A stretch of 64,000 nucleotides of DNA from an uncultured Sutterella sp. (GTDB lineage: Bacteria > Pseudomonadota > Gammaproteobacteria > Burkholderiales > Burkholderiaceae_F): contig UQUR01000006.1 in assembly GCA_900544345.1 (NCBI GenBank), forward strand, positions 62,001-126,000, read 5' to 3'. Positions 55,401 through 63,031 of the stretch are shown one piece after another. Position 1 is the first letter of the stretch. Each line of letters opens with the position of its first letter. Made by a program: the position numbers and the translations under genes. The notes under the pieces are model-generated. The model had not been told where the DNA came from and searched no databases. It saw nothing but the letters and a program-made list of their open reading frames with translations.

Positions 55401-56037
55401 GAGGCAAAGTCTTTATTGTGTAATGAGGATTCTTTTCATCAAAATGAATTGCCTCTGCCGCAGACAATAAATCGTAAATGGTACAGGGATAGTCGCCCGT
55501 TGCGTCTTTAACTTGCAGTCCAGCTTCTGTTAATTTTTCTAAAAGATTGACACCGTGAAGGGTAAAAAGAATAAAAGGATCGTTATCGATTTCTTTAGAA
55601 AGCCAATAAATAACCGCTGCGATATGTTTACAAAGGTGAGCTGAGTCAGGACAGTTGCAGGAAATGTCCAAATCAAGGCTTGAGGAAGGAAAAAGCTTAA
55701 GCCCTAATTGATCACAAAGCGTGTTCATTTCAGAAGGCAATGTGTGATCGAGCAATTGTGCTAAAAGTACAGGCTCTGACTTAATTGTCTGAATAAGTCT
55801 CTGAGTTTCTTTTTCGGTAAAGGGCCGAAGTCCAATAGAAACTTCATAGACTGCAAAATTCCCCTGCACAAGGGCTTGCACTTTATGCGTAGTAAGATCA
55901 ATACTGACTTCGCGCACATTACCCTGATTGCAGTATGTCTTCCCCCGAGGCAATCGATTGGCATGATCGCAGGCGTTAAGCTCTTTTAACCACTCTGCTC
56001 CCCACCACGTTTTGCCATATTGAATACGCTGCGGCAT
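52471..56037 (-). CDS. SWIM-SNF2 family DNA translocase/helicase
   Basis: 1188 residues. An N-terminal SWIM zinc finger (CNCPD...CKH), a long middle region, then the SNF2 ATPase with ADDMGLGKTLQVIA, IIDEAQAVKNHST, MSGTPVENHLMEYWSI and the C-terminal helicase half ending in LKAAGTGLNLTAA and RAYRIGQ. Related to bacterial HepA/RapA-like proteins with SWIM domains; the precise role is unknown. Its ATG (56037) overlaps the stop of the helicase gene upstream (TGATG). Confidence 0.92.
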   Translation of the reverse strand: MPQRIQYGKTWWGAEWLKELNACDHANRLPRGKTYCNQGNVREVSIDLTTHKVQALVQGNFAVYEVSIGLRPFTEKETQRLIQTIKSEPVLLAQLLDHTLPSEMNTLCDQLGLKLFPSSSLDLDISCNCPDSAHLCKHIAAVIYWLSKEIDNDPFILFTLHGVNLLEKLTEAGLQVKDATGDYPCTIYDLLSAAEAIHFDEKNPHYTIKTLPLTALEDVGERIFSLLPKRFTLSESRDFPAEILKCLKTNAAYADALFSSPEDQENSLFIQKILKELSQYNRHRFSFRPQSKTLRDFDFYDEEGKSLTLNEAFRLISVLMCLPESLSRSHLTPPLYALRVLFKFTQKLYRARAIVPVTVVSATDPNPWPVIFWIPAVRLSAVNRAVSDFTKAFEGQLKDIFNFEALEPSTEAQKSFMVLTFLLTYWHRLLSKNTSFDGIATLFASPSVSELYAKVEPKLAYQFARYLRVLNLTLNFPWLPQIALRKTRDGAINLHFLIQAKEGKDKPIDLKILLKSDQYEKERYAALNVVSTLQSLYPIFNDLTRSPTRTVKLVASELRDFLFDVSEGLTLLGVGVSMPLSLKKLLKPSLVAELTSSRNSSSFFSGESLSDFNYQLALGESTLSKEEFEVLVQHVGEVIAWGDQYVYVDPEEIQKYRERLQNAPKYSPLEKVRALLVGEVDGIEVFASDELKKQLKNIETVRSVKLPQTLKATLRPYQQRGYEWLMKNIRLGLGSLIADDMGLGKTLQVIATLTALKEAGEFKKQKALIVVPTTLLTNWSREIEKFSPTLRYCLYHGSERFIPATEDFDMLLTSYGIVRRDIEKLAAMPWRLLIIDEAQAVKNHSTTLTQSLSVLRAQQVIAMSGTPVENHLMEYWSIFSLIEPGLLGSESDFKRTFASPIESERDPKIIDALKALTKPFVLRRLKTDKSIINDLPEKLLFDQFAPLTIEQASLYQKVLSSAIKHMKKVEEAAKEEGSDFKMKKRALVLKLITSLKQICNSPSQYLKTQTEAPDSGKGKLLLELISRNLEAGRKILVFTQYREMGLRLQSWIENAMNEKAPFLHGAVSIKERSQMVDAFQTDPEVKVMILSLKAAGTGLNLTAASAVIHYDLWWNPAVESQATDRAYRIGQKKDVEVYRFVTAGTFEEKINEMLKSKKELADLTVQTGETWIGDLDTREIEKIFKLDK

Positions 56038-58049
56038 CAATAGGCCTCATCTGGGTTATCCAAAAATGAATACACTCGGGCAAATTCTTGAGTACGTATC
56101 ATTGGTGGCAAACTTTCTAGAACAACCCGTCCGTAACGCTTTTCGAGCAAACGATTATCACCGAAGACAATTACTCCAAAATCCTTTTCACTGCGAATTA
56201 GCCGCCCGACCCCCTGTCTCAGTGTCGTAATCATTTCTGGGAGCTGGTAACACATAAAGGGATTTTTACCCTGATCGGCAAACCACTCTTTCTTGGCTCT
56301 TGCCACCGGTGTGTCAAACTGTGCAAATGGCATCTTATCGATGACCACAAGCTGAAGAGCATCTCCTTTCATATCCACACCCTCCCAGAAGCTCATTGAG
56401 CCAACAAGAACTGCATTGGGCATAGACTTAAAATGTTCAAGCAACTCTGATTTCGGTGCTTCACCTTGCACGCAAAGCGTAAAATTAGCCCCCATTTTCA
56501 TACGAAGCTCGTTAGCAATCGCCTCCAGCGAGCGAAAACTTGTACACAGGAAAAAGGCCCTGCCCTGTGTTTTTTGCAGTAACGGCCATGTAGCCTCCAC
56601 GAGCTCATGAGCAAAATCGGGATCAAATACTCCTGGTAGATTTTTCGGAAGATAAAATCTGGCCTGGTAGCCAAAATTAAAGGGACTCGCCCAAGTATAA
56701 GTGGGCGTATCGCTTTTTAATCCCAATTCATTTAGAAAGTAGGAAAAATCAGCCGTTGCATCATCTTTTCGCGTAGAAATTGTGGCACTTGTGAGTACCC
56801 AGGCGTTGTTCATTTTCTCCCGCGCTTTGGCAAAGGGCTGTGCAAGAGACAAAGGAGTGTTAGAAAAAAGAACATTTTGCTCGGTTAGCTTTAACCAGAG
56901 CACTGATGGAATGCCGCCAATGGTTTTCACTGCGGCCGGATTTGAAAGCGTGACTTGCCAATCCTGGATGCGTTTGACTAAATCGGCTGCACGGTCTGCA
57001 AAAAGGTCGCATTCGTCATTGGCCCCTTGAACCGATTTAAACGCTGCTAACACTGCAGATACAGAGTCACTTAACTTGGCAAACGGTTCTTTAATCGCTT
57101 CAACAAAACCTTCTATTGAAGCAATCTCGATTTCGCTTTCAATATCAACGCCTAAGCCACGGTGGATCGTCTGGTGGAGATTTAATGCCGCTTTTTTGAC
57201 TTCAAGAAAAATATCGTCCCAGCGGACAACACCTGGTGCATGGGCTTTGCCGATTAATCGACCCTCTTCGCTAAAATCCTGCAGTTCCCACAAAGAAAAG
57301 AAATCAGAAAAATAGTCGATACCAATATCGGGCAATTTATGTGCTTCATCAATGATGATTAAATCGGCCTCAGGTAAAAGCTCTGCCATTGTGTCATCTT
57401 TGAGACTCAAATCAGCCATGAAAAGATGGTGATTAACGATCACTACATCAGCTTCTTTTGCGCGGGCTCGAGCTCGATTGAGGAAACAGTCATCGTAATG
57501 GGGACACTTGCTTTTCCCTAGACAATTGTCTTTGGTGCTTGTTACCCAAGGCCATAAGGGGTCTTTTTCCGGGATTCCTGAGATGTCATTTTTGTCCCCA
57601 CTTACACTTAGCTTGGCAAAATCAATAATTTTTTTTAGGCGCTTATAACTATCGGCTTCAGGCAGCAGTCCCCTATCAACCAATTGATCCAGTCGTTCTT
57701 TACAGATGTAATTACTTCTACCTTTTAAAACAGCGACATCAGCATCAATACTGAGAGCCGAGCAGATTCGACCGACGTCCTTATTAAAGAGCTGATCCTG
57801 CAAGGTTTTACTGGCTGTTGAAACAATCGTTTTAGAACGCGACAATATAGCTGGAACCAGGTAAGCAAAAGTCTTTCCGGTCCCGGTACCGGCTTCAACA
57901 ACGGCTGTAGAGCGACTATCGATTGCTTCAGCAACAGCGTGAGCAAACTGTAGTTGGCTCTCACGTCTTTTAAAGCCTTCAATTTTTTTGCATAAAGGCC
58001 CGTTTTCAGCGAAAGCACTATCAATAGCTTGTTGGAACTGCTCTTTCAT
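56037..58049 (-). CDS. DinG/YoaA-family ATP-dependent helicase
   Basis: 670 residues, XPD-like superfamily 2 helicase. VEAGTGTGKTFAYLVPA is Walker A, IIIDEAHKLPD is the DEAH box. Cysteines for an Fe-S cluster lie at CKERL, NCLGKSKC and DDC. C-terminal RQGVGRLIRSEKDFG is motif VI. It fits YoaA/DinG. Middle gene of the small-protein/helicase/SNF2 operon with 3-nt and 1-nt junctions. Confidence 0.93.
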   Translation of the reverse strand: MKEQFQQAIDSAFAENGPLCKKIEGFKRRESQLQFAHAVAEAIDSRSTAVVEAGTGTGKTFAYLVPAILSRSKTIVSTASKTLQDQLFNKDVGRICSALSIDADVAVLKGRSNYICKERLDQLVDRGLLPEADSYKRLKKIIDFAKLSVSGDKNDISGIPEKDPLWPWVTSTKDNCLGKSKCPHYDDCFLNRARARAKEADVVIVNHHLFMADLSLKDDTMAELLPEADLIIIDEAHKLPDIGIDYFSDFFSLWELQDFSEEGRLIGKAHAPGVVRWDDIFLEVKKAALNLHQTIHRGLGVDIESEIEIASIEGFVEAIKEPFAKLSDSVSAVLAAFKSVQGANDECDLFADRAADLVKRIQDWQVTLSNPAAVKTIGGIPSVLWLKLTEQNVLFSNTPLSLAQPFAKAREKMNNAWVLTSATISTRKDDATADFSYFLNELGLKSDTPTYTWASPFNFGYQARFYLPKNLPGVFDPDFAHELVEATWPLLQKTQGRAFFLCTSFRSLEAIANELRMKMGANFTLCVQGEAPKSELLEHFKSMPNAVLVGSMSFWEGVDMKGDALQLVVIDKMPFAQFDTPVARAKKEWFADQGKNPFMCYQLPEMITTLRQGVGRLIRSEKDFGVIVFGDNRLLEKRYGRVVLESLPPMIRTQEFARVYSFLDNPDEAY

Positions 58050-58052
58050 GGA

Positions 58053-58736
58053 TTAAAACAAAAAACCGTCTTTTTTATTTTGTTCATCCTGAAGTTTTTG
58101 AGCCTCTTGTCGTTTTTGACGCTCAGCTTCATAGGCTCTTTGACGAGCCTCACGTTTGGCTTTACGCTCGGCTGCAGCAGCCTCTAATTCGTTTTTACGG
58201 ACTTCCTGAGCTTTCAACTTTTCATCGTAAGCGGCAAGATTGGCCCCTTCTTGAGCTCTACGAGCATCCTGGCGGGCAATTTTCTCATCGTTATTTTTAA
58301 CACTTGCTCGCTTAGCAGGCATTGCCTGGTCACGAGCGCCTTTTTCACGCCGTTGCTGGGACTTAAAGATTCTGATTTGGTGATCAGCTTGACGAATCAA
58401 CTGGTTAGCAATACGACTTCGTTTGAATAAAACCGTTTCGGCCCGATCAATGCAGTCATTAACAAAGATTTTCTTCTGACACAGATAGGTGTGGCCGGCT
58501 CGAAGTTTTTCAATACGCTTTAATTCAGCTTCGCCAATTGCTTTTGCTTTTTCTGCTTCTTCGAGTGTTTTAAATTCAGGATTAATATATTCTGGATCCA
58601 AAGGACTAGGAGCTACAACTCCAGCTTCCCAACCGAGCTCTTCAGGTGTAACAAACTCAGCATCCTCATCGGGCGCAGCTAAAAGAGATCCAGCAAAAGA
58701 AGCGGCAATTAAACCAACTATTAATTTTTTTGACAT
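58053..58736 (-). CDS. Exported coiled-coil protein of unknown function
   Basis: About 227 residues. Signal peptide LIVGLIAASFAGSLLA, then an acidic stretch and a long Lys/Arg/Glu/Ala-rich helix with YLCQKKIFVNDCIDRAE (two cysteines likely disulphide-bonded). It heads an operon with two helicases, which does not suggest a shared function. GAGG is spaced for ATG 58736 rather than 58742. Confidence 0.72.
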   Translation of the reverse strand: MSKKLIVGLIAASFAGSLLAAPDEDAEFVTPEELGWEAGVVAPSPLDPEYINPEFKTLEEAEKAKAIGEAELKRIEKLRAGHTYLCQKKIFVNDCIDRAETVLFKRSRIANQLIRQADHQIRIFKSQQRREKGARDQAMPAKRASVKNNDEKIARQDARRAQEGANLAAYDEKLKAQEVRKNELEAAAAERKAKREARQRAYEAERQKRQEAQKLQDEQNKKDGFLF

Positions 58737-59220
58737 CTGCATACCTCTGCACAGTAATCCTCGAAATTGTAAATGAACTTAAGCCGCTTTAACCGTAACG
58801 AAAAATTTCCAGACACTTTTTAAAAAAAGTAAAAAACAAAGTATTGTTGATTTGACTATCGTCAAAGATAATCCTTGTCGATTTTGTCATAGATTTTGTC
58901 GATCAATAGAACAATACTTTATCTATCTAATTGATAATTTGCATGTTTTTCAGCTCTAAGCGTTTTTGCTTATCAAGGTGAATAAAGCCACTCTTGAAAA
59001 AATAAAAATGTTCAAAATTATTCCTTTTCCTGAGTTGATATCAGTGTCATTAAACTCCAAAGAAAAGTCTATCTTATTGATTTTATGAATTAAATATCTT
59101 GATGTAAATCATTTAGTTTTTGTCGACGAATGAGCAGCTCTAGAATCGCAGAATAATAATTTTCAAAATAACACTCAATCGCTAGACTTCGTGAAATCTC
59201 AATCAGAAAAGGAAATGTAA
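58737..59220. other. 484-bp AT-rich divergent intergenic region
   Basis: No credible ORF. It contains a direct repeat of GATTTTGTC (58880-58888 and 58892-58900), an FNR-like site (59099-59112) and a weak -35/-10 pair (TTGTCG 59120, TAGAAT 59141, 15-bp spacer) serving the binding-protein gene. Confidence 0.6.
59099..59112 (+). promoter_or_regulatory. FNR/ANR-like binding site
   Basis: TTGATGTAAATCAT matches the FNR consensus TTGAT-N4-ATCAA at all but the last base. It is centred about 46 bp ahead of the start point expected from TAGAAT at 59141-59146, near the class II activator position. Suggests oxygen control of the amino-acid binding protein. Confidence 0.55.
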
Positions 59221-59976
59221 ATGAAAAAACTGCTTTTGGCATTGGCAATGGGATGCATGATGTTGCCAATTACTTCACAGGCTGAAACAATTTTAGTAGG
59301 CACCGATGCGGGCTACGCTCCTTATGAGTTTAAAGACCCGAAAACCAATGAGATTGTTGGCTTTGATATTGATCTTATTACTGCTATCGCAAAAGCCACT
59401 GGTAACGAAGCAAAAATTCAGAATATGCAGTTTGCAGGGATCATTCCGGCACTGCAAAGCAATATGATTGATGTGGCTGCGGCAGGCATGACGATTACAG
59501 AGGCCCGTAAGAAACAAGTCGATTTCTCCGACCCATACTATGATGTCGGAGGCTTAATCATGGCTGTCCGCTCAAAAGACACTGACAAATACAAACATAT
59601 GAACGATCTTGAAGGAAAGCGGGTTTGTGCACAAATCGGCTCGACCGGTGCTCTTTTAGCAAAAGAAATTAAAGATGCAAAACTTGTCGCCTTCGATCAG
59701 ACAGGTGAAGCTTTCATGGAGCTTAAAATGGGCGGCTGCGAAGCCGTTCTTGTGGACAAAATCGTGACAGAGTACTACCTCACTCATAGAGCTGAAAAAG
59801 ACATTGTCCTCGTGCCCCACCTCTACACCCATAAACAAAACGGTTTTGCTATTGCTAAAGGCAATAAGAAAATGCTGCAACTTATTAATAAGGGCCTGAA
59901 AACCATTCGCGAAAACGGAGAGTATGACCGTATTTACGAAAAATGGTTTGGTCACAAACCGGATGCCGTTCAATAA
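59221..59976 (+). CDS. Polar amino-acid ABC transporter substrate-binding protein
   Basis: 251 residues: signal peptide (LLLALAMGCMMLPITSQA), then SBP family 3 fold with GTDAGYAPYEF, FDIDLITAIAKATG, AAAGMTITEARKKQVDFS and GENGEYDRIYEKWFG-type C-terminus. Binds a polar or basic amino acid in the periplasm. No permease or ATPase gene is adjacent, so it must pair with a transporter elsewhere. GGAAAT lies upstream; an FNR-like site precedes it. Confidence 0.93.
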   Translation: MKKLLLALAMGCMMLPITSQAETILVGTDAGYAPYEFKDPKTNEIVGFDIDLITAIAKATGNEAKIQNMQFAGIIPALQSNMIDVAAAGMTITEARKKQVDFSDPYYDVGGLIMAVRSKDTDKYKHMNDLEGKRVCAQIGSTGALLAKEIKDAKLVAFDQTGEAFMELKMGGCEAVLVDKIVTEYYLTHRAEKDIVLVPHLYTHKQNGFAIAKGNKKMLQLINKGLKTIRENGEYDRIYEKWFGHKPDAVQ

Positions 59977-59995
59977 TTTTTTATTAATGTGAAGG

Positions 59996-60036
59996 AAAAG
60001 ATCGAGAAAAAATTATCATTCTCGGTCTTTTTGCTT
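59996..60036 (+). terminator. Intrinsic terminator after the binding protein
   Basis: A 13-bp stem (59996-60008 with 60019-60031, one G-U pair) is followed by TTGCTTTT, between the binding-protein stop and mdh. Confidence 0.8.
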
Positions 60037-60076
60037 TTATAATGGTTGCAGTTACGCATTTTCTTGGGGTTGAAAA

Positions 60077-61060
60077 ATGACTCGTCCTATTCGTATTGCC
60101 ATCACCGGTCCTTGCGGCTCTATCGGCTATGCCATTTTGTTTCGCATAGCTTCTGGAGAACTTTTCGGACATCAGCAGCCGATTGAACTGAGACTGCTCG
60201 CCCGTAACACTCCTGAAAGTCAGGCCCGCTTAAAAGGGACAATGATGGAATTATCCGATTGCGCCTTTCCCCTTTTGGCAGAAATGAACGCCTACACCGA
60301 TGAAAAGGCACTATTTGATGGCGCTGAATGCGTCTTTATGATTGGCGCTCAACCTCGCAAAGAAGGCATGGACCGATCAGACCTCTTGAGAGCAAACGGT
60401 GAAATTTTCCGCCGACAAGGTAAAGCACTCAATGAAATGGCTTCGCGTGACGTCCGAGTATTAGTTGTGGGCAATCCCTGCAACACAAACGCTTATATCG
60501 CCATGCGAAATGCTCCTGACTTGAAGCCCGAGTGCTTCTCTGCACTGATGCGTTTAGATCAAAACCGCGCCATGGCTCGCATTGCAGAAAAACTTCAGGC
60601 CCCTGTGGGCGGTATTGAGCAAGTCTTTGTCTGGGGTAATCATAGCAACACCATGTACCCCGACATCCGTTTCATGCGCTATAAAGGTCATCGCTTGGCT
60701 GATCAAATTGACGATTCTTGGCAGGAAGAATTTATTAAAAATGTTGCAACTCGAGGCGGACAAATCATTAAGGCTCGAGGAGCTTCATCAGCGGCTTCAG
60801 CAGCCAATGCTGCATTAGACCATATGCGTGATTGGATTTTGGGCAGTCAGGGCAAATGTTGCACCATGGCAGTACCTTCAGACGGCAGCTATGGAATTCC
60901 TAAAGGACTAGTGTTTGGTTTCCCATGTCTGTGCCCGGGCGAAGCTCGTTATCAAATTATCAGTAATATGCCGATGACGCAGGAAGTTCGCCATCGTCTT
61001 GAAATCACCCGCGACGAACTTATCAATGAAGCTCAAGCCGTTGCAGATCTAATTGGTTAA
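60077..61060 (+). CDS. mdh: Malate dehydrogenase
   Basis: 327 residues, the long NAD type of betaproteobacteria. GPCGSIGYAILFRIASGE (dinucleotide loop), substrate arginines in PRKEGMDRSDLL and MRLDQNRA, and the catalytic His in VWGNHSNTMYPD. Links fumarate released by the lyases to oxaloacetate through malate. Its TAA overlaps the ATG of a PIN-domain gene by one base, an unusual partner. TATAAT at 60038-60043 may be its -10. Confidence 0.95.
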   Translation: MTRPIRIAITGPCGSIGYAILFRIASGELFGHQQPIELRLLARNTPESQARLKGTMMELSDCAFPLLAEMNAYTDEKALFDGAECVFMIGAQPRKEGMDRSDLLRANGEIFRRQGKALNEMASRDVRVLVVGNPCNTNAYIAMRNAPDLKPECFSALMRLDQNRAMARIAEKLQAPVGGIEQVFVWGNHSNTMYPDIRFMRYKGHRLADQIDDSWQEEFIKNVATRGGQIIKARGASSAASAANAALDHMRDWILGSQGKCCTMAVPSDGSYGIPKGLVFGFPCLCPGEARYQIISNMPMTQEVRHRLEITRDELINEAQAVADLIG

Positions 61061-61536
61061 TGTTTCTCGGCGAAAAGGAACTCCAAAAAATTTTCGAGAG
61101 TGCCCGCCATGCGGCACTCTCTTTTGATGTACCTATCTGTATTCTTGATACTAATATTGTCATGGACCTTTTTTTATTTAAAGATAGCTCTGTGAGCAAT
61201 TTACAAGAATACATTCACGAGGGTTCCCTACAACCAGTCGGTCATTACGATACATTCTTTGAATTGGCAGATGTACTCGGACGAGAGCAATTTAAACTAT
61301 CTGAATCAGAACAAAAAGAGCTTCTTCAAAAGTGGCTCAAAATTCATCTCATCTATCCTCAAGCACTTGAAACCGAGCATTACTGCAAGGATAAAGATGA
61401 TGATAAATTCTTTAACCTCGCCCGAGCAGTTCACGCTTCTTATCTCTTTTCAAAAGACAAAAAAGTTTTAAAAGCTTGCTCCAAAGCAAAGCGTTTTGAC
61501 TGTCTAGTCAGGAGTGCTCGGAACTTTAAACTTTAA
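61060..61536 (+). CDS. PIN-domain protein (putative VapC-type nuclease)
   Basis: 158 residues. ILDTNIVMDLF near residue 28 supplies the first Asp; FELADVLGREQF and KDKDDDKFFNLA supply further acidic residues, and LFSKDKKVL fits the final strand, as in COG1569 PIN toxins. No antitoxin gene is adjacent. It is translationally coupled to mdh (TAATG), so it may be a housekeeping RNase rather than a toxin. Confidence 0.82.
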   Translation: MFLGEKELQKIFESARHAALSFDVPICILDTNIVMDLFLFKDSSVSNLQEYIHEGSLQPVGHYDTFFELADVLGREQFKLSESEQKELLQKWLKIHLIYPQALETEHYCKDKDDDKFFNLARAVHASYLFSKDKKVLKACSKAKRFDCLVRSARNFKL

Positions 61537-61606
61537 GGTTAAGTTTCTATTGCGTTCATCGGCTCAAAGTGACAAACTCAGGTTAGAAATCTGAAAGGAG
61601 CAAGTC

Positions 61607-62893
61607 ATGACCTTTCTATATTCAGGTGCGCGTCCCAATCCAGCTGAAATTAATGACCGAATTCGTCAACTCAACCACATCATTCATGCTGTAAGTCAAT
61701 GGCGTGAACCACCGCTTGATACGCAATGGCCCGTTTTAGTCAAAGACAATATTGATGTTTCCGGGCTCAGAGCGACTGCTGGAAGTTATGCGCTTAAGGA
61801 ACTTAAAGCTACTGATGCCTTTTGCATTAAAAAACTGCGTGAACACGGGGGCCTACCCTTTGGGAAAACCTCCATGAGTGAGTTAGCAGGCTTTTTAAGT
61901 ACCAAAATGCCGCCTGGCTACTCTGAATTGGGCGGTCAGGGGATCAACCCAATTGATCCTTCACTATCGCCGGGAGGATCGAGTTCAGGTTCGGCTATTG
62001 CTGTCGCGGCAGGGTTTTGTCATAGTGCCATCGGGACAGAAACTCACGGGAGTATCGTACTACCGTCTATAGCCTGCGGGGTAGTAGGCATTAAACCCAG
62101 CGTCGGTCTTGTCTCCCGAGACGGCGTCATTCCTATTTCTCATACACTCGATACCCCCGGAGCAATTGCTAAAACTGTCACTGATGCAGCCAAATTGCTT
62201 GAAGCCATTGCTGGGACCGATCCCAACGATGAAGCGACAATGGATTGCCCACAGGAAATTGATCTTCACACCGATCTCGGCAAAGATCGCCGAGCACTTA
62301 GAGTTGCTTTGGCACTGCCTGATTATCGGGCTTTTGACAGCGAAGAAAAACAAGCAATTTCAACTCTTATTGCCGAGTGCAAAAAGCATCAGATTGAAAT
62401 TGTTGAATGTACCATCAAAACGTTTGAGACCTACTACAAGGTTATTTCGTCAACTGAAATTCAACTGGATTTTGACCATTATCTCAGCCGCTACGGTAAC
62501 GGTAAAACGCCCGGTACTTTTAAAGACCTCGTCAAAATGTATGAAATGCGGGCTCAGCACCATCCCTATGGTTTTGACCGACTCACCGATGCATTGAAAT
62601 TTTCACCTAATTTGGAAAACGATCTTTATAAAAACGCCTTGATAAAAGGGGTAGGACAAGCCTCGGATGCAATTGACAAGACGTTAAAGGCTACTGAGAC
62701 TCAAGCTATTATCTGTGTAGGCTTTCTTCCCTGGTGGGCAATGGCTCGAGCACCATACGTTGCCCTTCCTTTAATGCAAAGATCAAATGGCGCCATAATC
62801 GGTATTACAGTTGGCTGTCGACGCCTTGAAGACCGCAAAGCCATTGATATTGCAGCTAGAATAGAAAAAGTAATCGCAGAAATTAAACGGTAG
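61607..62893 (+). CDS. Amidase-signature hydrolase
   Basis: 428 residues. The Ser-cis-Ser-Lys triad is visible: Lys in VLVKDNIDVSG, the cis-Ser in SPGGSSSGSA, and the nucleophile in THGSIVLPS. Similar to AtzE/AtzF and GatA-like amidases; the usual TGGSI reads THGSI. AAAGGAG precedes ATG 61607. It stands alone with a terminator. It hydrolyses an amide of unknown identity; not the tRNA amidotransferase, since gatB/C are absent. Confidence 0.88.
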   Translation: MTFLYSGARPNPAEINDRIRQLNHIIHAVSQWREPPLDTQWPVLVKDNIDVSGLRATAGSYALKELKATDAFCIKKLREHGGLPFGKTSMSELAGFLSTKMPPGYSELGGQGINPIDPSLSPGGSSSGSAIAVAAGFCHSAIGTETHGSIVLPSIACGVVGIKPSVGLVSRDGVIPISHTLDTPGAIAKTVTDAAKLLEAIAGTDPNDEATMDCPQEIDLHTDLGKDRRALRVALALPDYRAFDSEEKQAISTLIAECKKHQIEIVECTIKTFETYYKVISSTEIQLDFDHYLSRYGNGKTPGTFKDLVKMYEMRAQHHPYGFDRLTDALKFSPNLENDLYKNALIKGVGQASDAIDKTLKATETQAIICVGFLPWWAMARAPYVALPLMQRSNGAIIGITVGCRRLEDRKAIDIAARIEKVIAEIKR

Positions 62894-62900
62894 ATATTCG

Positions 62901-62927
62901 CAACGCTGCTAAAAAGCAGCGTTGTTG
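62901..62927. terminator. Terminator between amidase and rmuC operon
   Basis: A 10-bp perfect stem (62901-62910 with 62915-62924) with an AAAA loop lies between convergent stops. Confidence 0.75.
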
Positions 62928-62932
62928 AATAA

Positions 62933-63031
62933 TTAGATTTTGGCAAGAGCGCCTAAAAATTGGATTGCTACACAAGCAACCATCACAACAATTGCTGCTG
63001 CAATACCGATTTGCATAACTCTTTTAAACAT
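62933..63031 (-). CDS. 32-residue single-pass membrane miniprotein after rmuC
   Basis: A frame of 33 codons starts at ATG 63031, immediately after the rmuC stop (TAAATG). AGGA within the rmuC end is spaced for it. The peptide begins MFKRVMQ, then one hydrophobic helix (GIAAAIVVMVACVAIQFLG), then ALAKI. Basic start, TM and Lys near the end would give a small inner-membrane protein. Homology unknown; called on RBS, coupling and composition. Confidence 0.6.
   Translation of the reverse strand: MFKRVMQIGIAAAIVVMVACVAIQFLGALAKI

Noticed and set aside
61060..61536. A complete VapBC-type toxin-antitoxin system
   Set aside because: No antitoxin-like frame is found upstream (mdh) or in the 70-bp gap downstream.
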